Shown here: positions 62,923 through 64,000 of the stretch, piece after piece
Layout: each line of letters starts with the position of its first letter
Numbering within the stretch: the first letter of the stretch is position 1
Made by a program: the position numbers and the translations under genes
Assembly: GCF_004363075.1 (NCBI RefSeq)
Contig: NZ_SNYN01000006.1
Location: 210,044 to 274,043 of the forward strand
Direction: 5' to 3'
DNA length: 64,000 bases
Source: Actinorugispora endophytica
GTDB taxonomy: Bacteria; Actinomycetota; Actinomycetes; Streptosporangiales; Streptosporangiaceae
Notes under the pieces: generated by a model
Database searches by the model: none
Seen by the model: only the letters and a program-made list of their open reading frames with translations
Told to the model about the DNA's origin: nothing

Positions 62923-63465
62923 ATGAGATATCCCGATGGCGGTGGACTGACCGCCTCCGAACGAGAACAGCGTGAACAGATCCGGCTGGCCGCCGCCGAC
63001 CTGTTCGAGCACGGGGCCACCGCCGCCCAGGTCGCGCGTCGCTTCCGCGTCTCCGTGTCCTCGGTCAACCGCTGGCGCCAGGCCCTCGCCCACGGCGGCC
63101 GGCCGGCACTGGCCTCCAAAGGCCCCGGCGGCGCGGCGTGCAAGCTCGACCCCGACCAGACCGAGGAACTACAACGCGTCCTGGAGGCCGGACCCGCCGC
63201 CCGAGGCTTTGCCGACCAACGCTGGACACTGGCGCGCGTCATCGAGGTGATCCACGAGGAGTTCGACGTCACCTACAGCTCCTCGGGACTGGACGAGCTG
63301 CTGCACCGGCTCGGATGGAGCGTCCAGACCCCCACCCGGCGCGCCAGCGAACGCGACGAGGACGAGATCGCCTTCTGGCGGGGAAAGCAGTGGGAACTCG
63401 TAAAAAAACCGCGGCGGACCTGGGCGCCTGGCTCTGCTTCGAAGACGAGGCGGGCCAGGGCCTGA
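62923..63465 (+). CDS. IS630 transposase, OrfA (helix-turn-helix part)
   Basis: A 180-aa frame starting at ATG 62923. The N-terminal part holds an [23 protein letters not shown] then [20 protein letters not shown], typical of the IS630/Tc1 DNA-binding domain. A second winged-helix unit follows ([20 protein letters not shown], then [20 protein letters not shown], and [20 protein letters not shown]). After codon 160 (VKK) the frame drifts into unrelated residues ([18 protein letters not shown]), which shows that the real product shifts frame at the A-run 63402-63408. Alone it would bind DNA and could act as an inhibitor. Confidence 0.88.
   Translation: MRYPDGGGLTASEREQREQIRLAAADLFEHGATAAQVARRFRVSVSSVNRWRQALAHGGRPALASKGPGGAACKLDPDQTEELQRVLEAGPAARGFADQRWTLARVIEVIHEEFDVTYSSSGLDELLHRLGWSVQTPTRRASERDEDEIAFWRGKQWELVKKPRRTWAPGSASKTRRARA
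63402..63408 (+). other. -1 ribosomal frameshift site (A7)
   Basis: AAAAAAA read as A-AAA-AAA in the OrfA frame; slipping one base back continues as ACC GCG GCG GAC in the OrfB frame ([16 protein letters not shown]). It is the only such homopolymer in this G+C-rich region. Programmed -1 frameshifting on this motif is standard for IS630-type elements. A sequence deletion or insertion is the alternative. Confidence 0.7.
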
Positions 63466-63995
63466 GGCCCCCCAAAGGCCGAACCTGGGGACGACGCGGC
63501 CACACCCCGATCGTGCGGGTGGGCGCCGCCGGATCGGACCGCGTCGCCCTGGCCGCACTGGTGTGCGTCAAGGCGGGCCACCGCCCGCGCCTGTTCTACC
63601 GCACCCACATCCACCACGGCCACCGCAGAAACGACCCCAAGGGCTTCACCGCCACCGACCACGTCCACCTGCTCGACGCCGCCCACCAACGCCTGGGCGG
63701 CCCCATCGTGCTCGTCTGGGACAACCTCAACACCCACACCAGCAAAGAGACCCGCGCCCTCATCGACGCCCGCCCCTGGCTGACCGTGCACCGCCTTCCC
63801 CCCTACGCGCCCGAACTGAACCCGGTCGAGGCGGTGTGGGCCCACCTGAAACGATCCCTGGCCAACTTCACCAAACGCACCATCGACCAACTCGCCGCCC
63901 TGACCAGAACCCGACTCGCCCACATCCAACGCCACCCCGACCTCATCACCGGATTCCTCGCCAAAACCCCCCTCAACCCCACACCACCCCTATAA
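63402..63995 (+). CDS. IS630 transposase, OrfB (DDE catalytic part)
   Basis: The frame joined to OrfA by -1 slippage reads [20 protein letters not shown] onward to TAA 63995. The DDE triad is complete: Asp in [20 protein letters not shown], Asp in [20 protein letters not shown], and Glu in [37 protein letters not shown] and [10 protein letters not shown] are typical IS630 blocks. No independent start codon with a ribosome-binding site is seen, so it should be made only as the OrfA-OrfB fusion (about 357 aa). The triad and both frames are intact, so the element may still be active. Confidence 0.88.
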   Translation, partial: KKTAADLGAWLCFEDEAGQGLRPPKGRTWGRRGHTPIVRVGAAGSDRVALAALVCVKAGHRPRLFYRTHIHHGHRRNDPKGFTATDHVHLLDAAHQRLGGPIVLVWDNLNTHTSKETRALIDARPWLTVHRLPPYAPELNPVEAVWAHLKRSLANFTKRTIDQLAALTRTRLAHIQRHPDLITGFLAKTPLNPTPPL

Positions 63996-64000
63996 CCCCC

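Larger units (their letters stand above)
62846..64000 (+). mobile_element. IS630-family insertion sequence (right end outside window)
   Basis: Carries two transposase frames joined by an A7 slippery run. IS630 elements insert at TA; a TA at 62846-62847 precedes the left end. The left end (GGTGTTTTTCGCTGTTGTGG, then GTGACGTTTTGG) resembles the inverted right border (the last 45 nt read backwards: GGTGGTGTGGGG...GGGGGGTTTTGG), but the outer right end and target duplication are beyond base 64000. It lies 36 nt after the acidic repeat protein stop, on the same strand. Confidence 0.85.

Overview
The window is chromosomal DNA from a very G+C-rich actinomycete. Third codon positions are overwhelmingly G or C, and GTG and TTG starts are common. 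Several genes begin 6-7 bases after a TANNNT -10 box, the leaderless pattern typical of Actinobacteria. The gene order matches Streptomyces-type actinomycetes: priA-fmt-rsmB-rpe-rib, then aroC-aroK-aroB-efp-nusB, then DUF3040-mraZ-dcw-ftsZ-pgeF-yggS-sepF-yggT-wag31. I would guess a Nocardiopsis-like genus, but that is inference only.

Layout. 1-2340: an operon read leftward with a class III CoA-transferase and a glutaryl-CoA-dehydrogenase-like enzyme that runs off the left edge, behind a sigma-70 promoter containing an inverted-repeat operator. 2548-8078: a PF04672-type methyltransferase, an RlaP-type nucleotidyltransferase, a helicase-dead actinobacterial PriA and an unrecognised alpha-helical protein. 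8143-8310: a decayed CBM2 fragment. 8444-11673: fmt, rsmB, rpe. 11758-15632: a complete FMN riboswitch followed by ribE, ribM, ribBA, ribH and a PH-domain gene. 16034-20037: a coxD/coxE/xdhC/mocA-like set for maturing molybdenum hydroxylases, with no structural subunits in the window. 20389-27639: aldose epimerase, a membrane-anchored kinase-like protein, a second CoA-transferase, a divergent yceI/marR pair and an SseB-domain protein. 28141-33789: a prepilin peptidase, then aroC, aroK, aroB, efp, nusB and a methyltransferase. 33875-40742: dinB, DUF3040, and a leftward MoxR-DUF58-transglutaminase operon. 41037-61579: the complete division and cell-wall (dcw) cluster. 61641-62810: a membrane-anchored acidic repeat protein. 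62846-64000: an IS630-type insertion sequence cut by the right edge.

How the genes work together. The dcw block makes lipid II (murE, murF, mraY, murD, murG, murC) and the divisome and polar growth machinery (ftsL, ftsI, ftsW, ftsQ, ftsZ, sepF, wag31). A TGGRG-N5 triple repeat over the mraZ promoter suggests that MraZ autoregulates it. The rib operon is controlled by FMN through the riboswitch. The aro genes complete chorismate synthesis.

The least explained part is non-coding. Two dispersed families of intergenic palindromic repeats occur here: four copies of a roughly 65-75 bp hairpin with a 9-10 nt loop, and three copies of a 220-424 bp MITE-like unit with CGGCGCGGGGGTG terminal inverted repeats and nested hairpins. 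No tRNA, rRNA or CRISPR array was seen.
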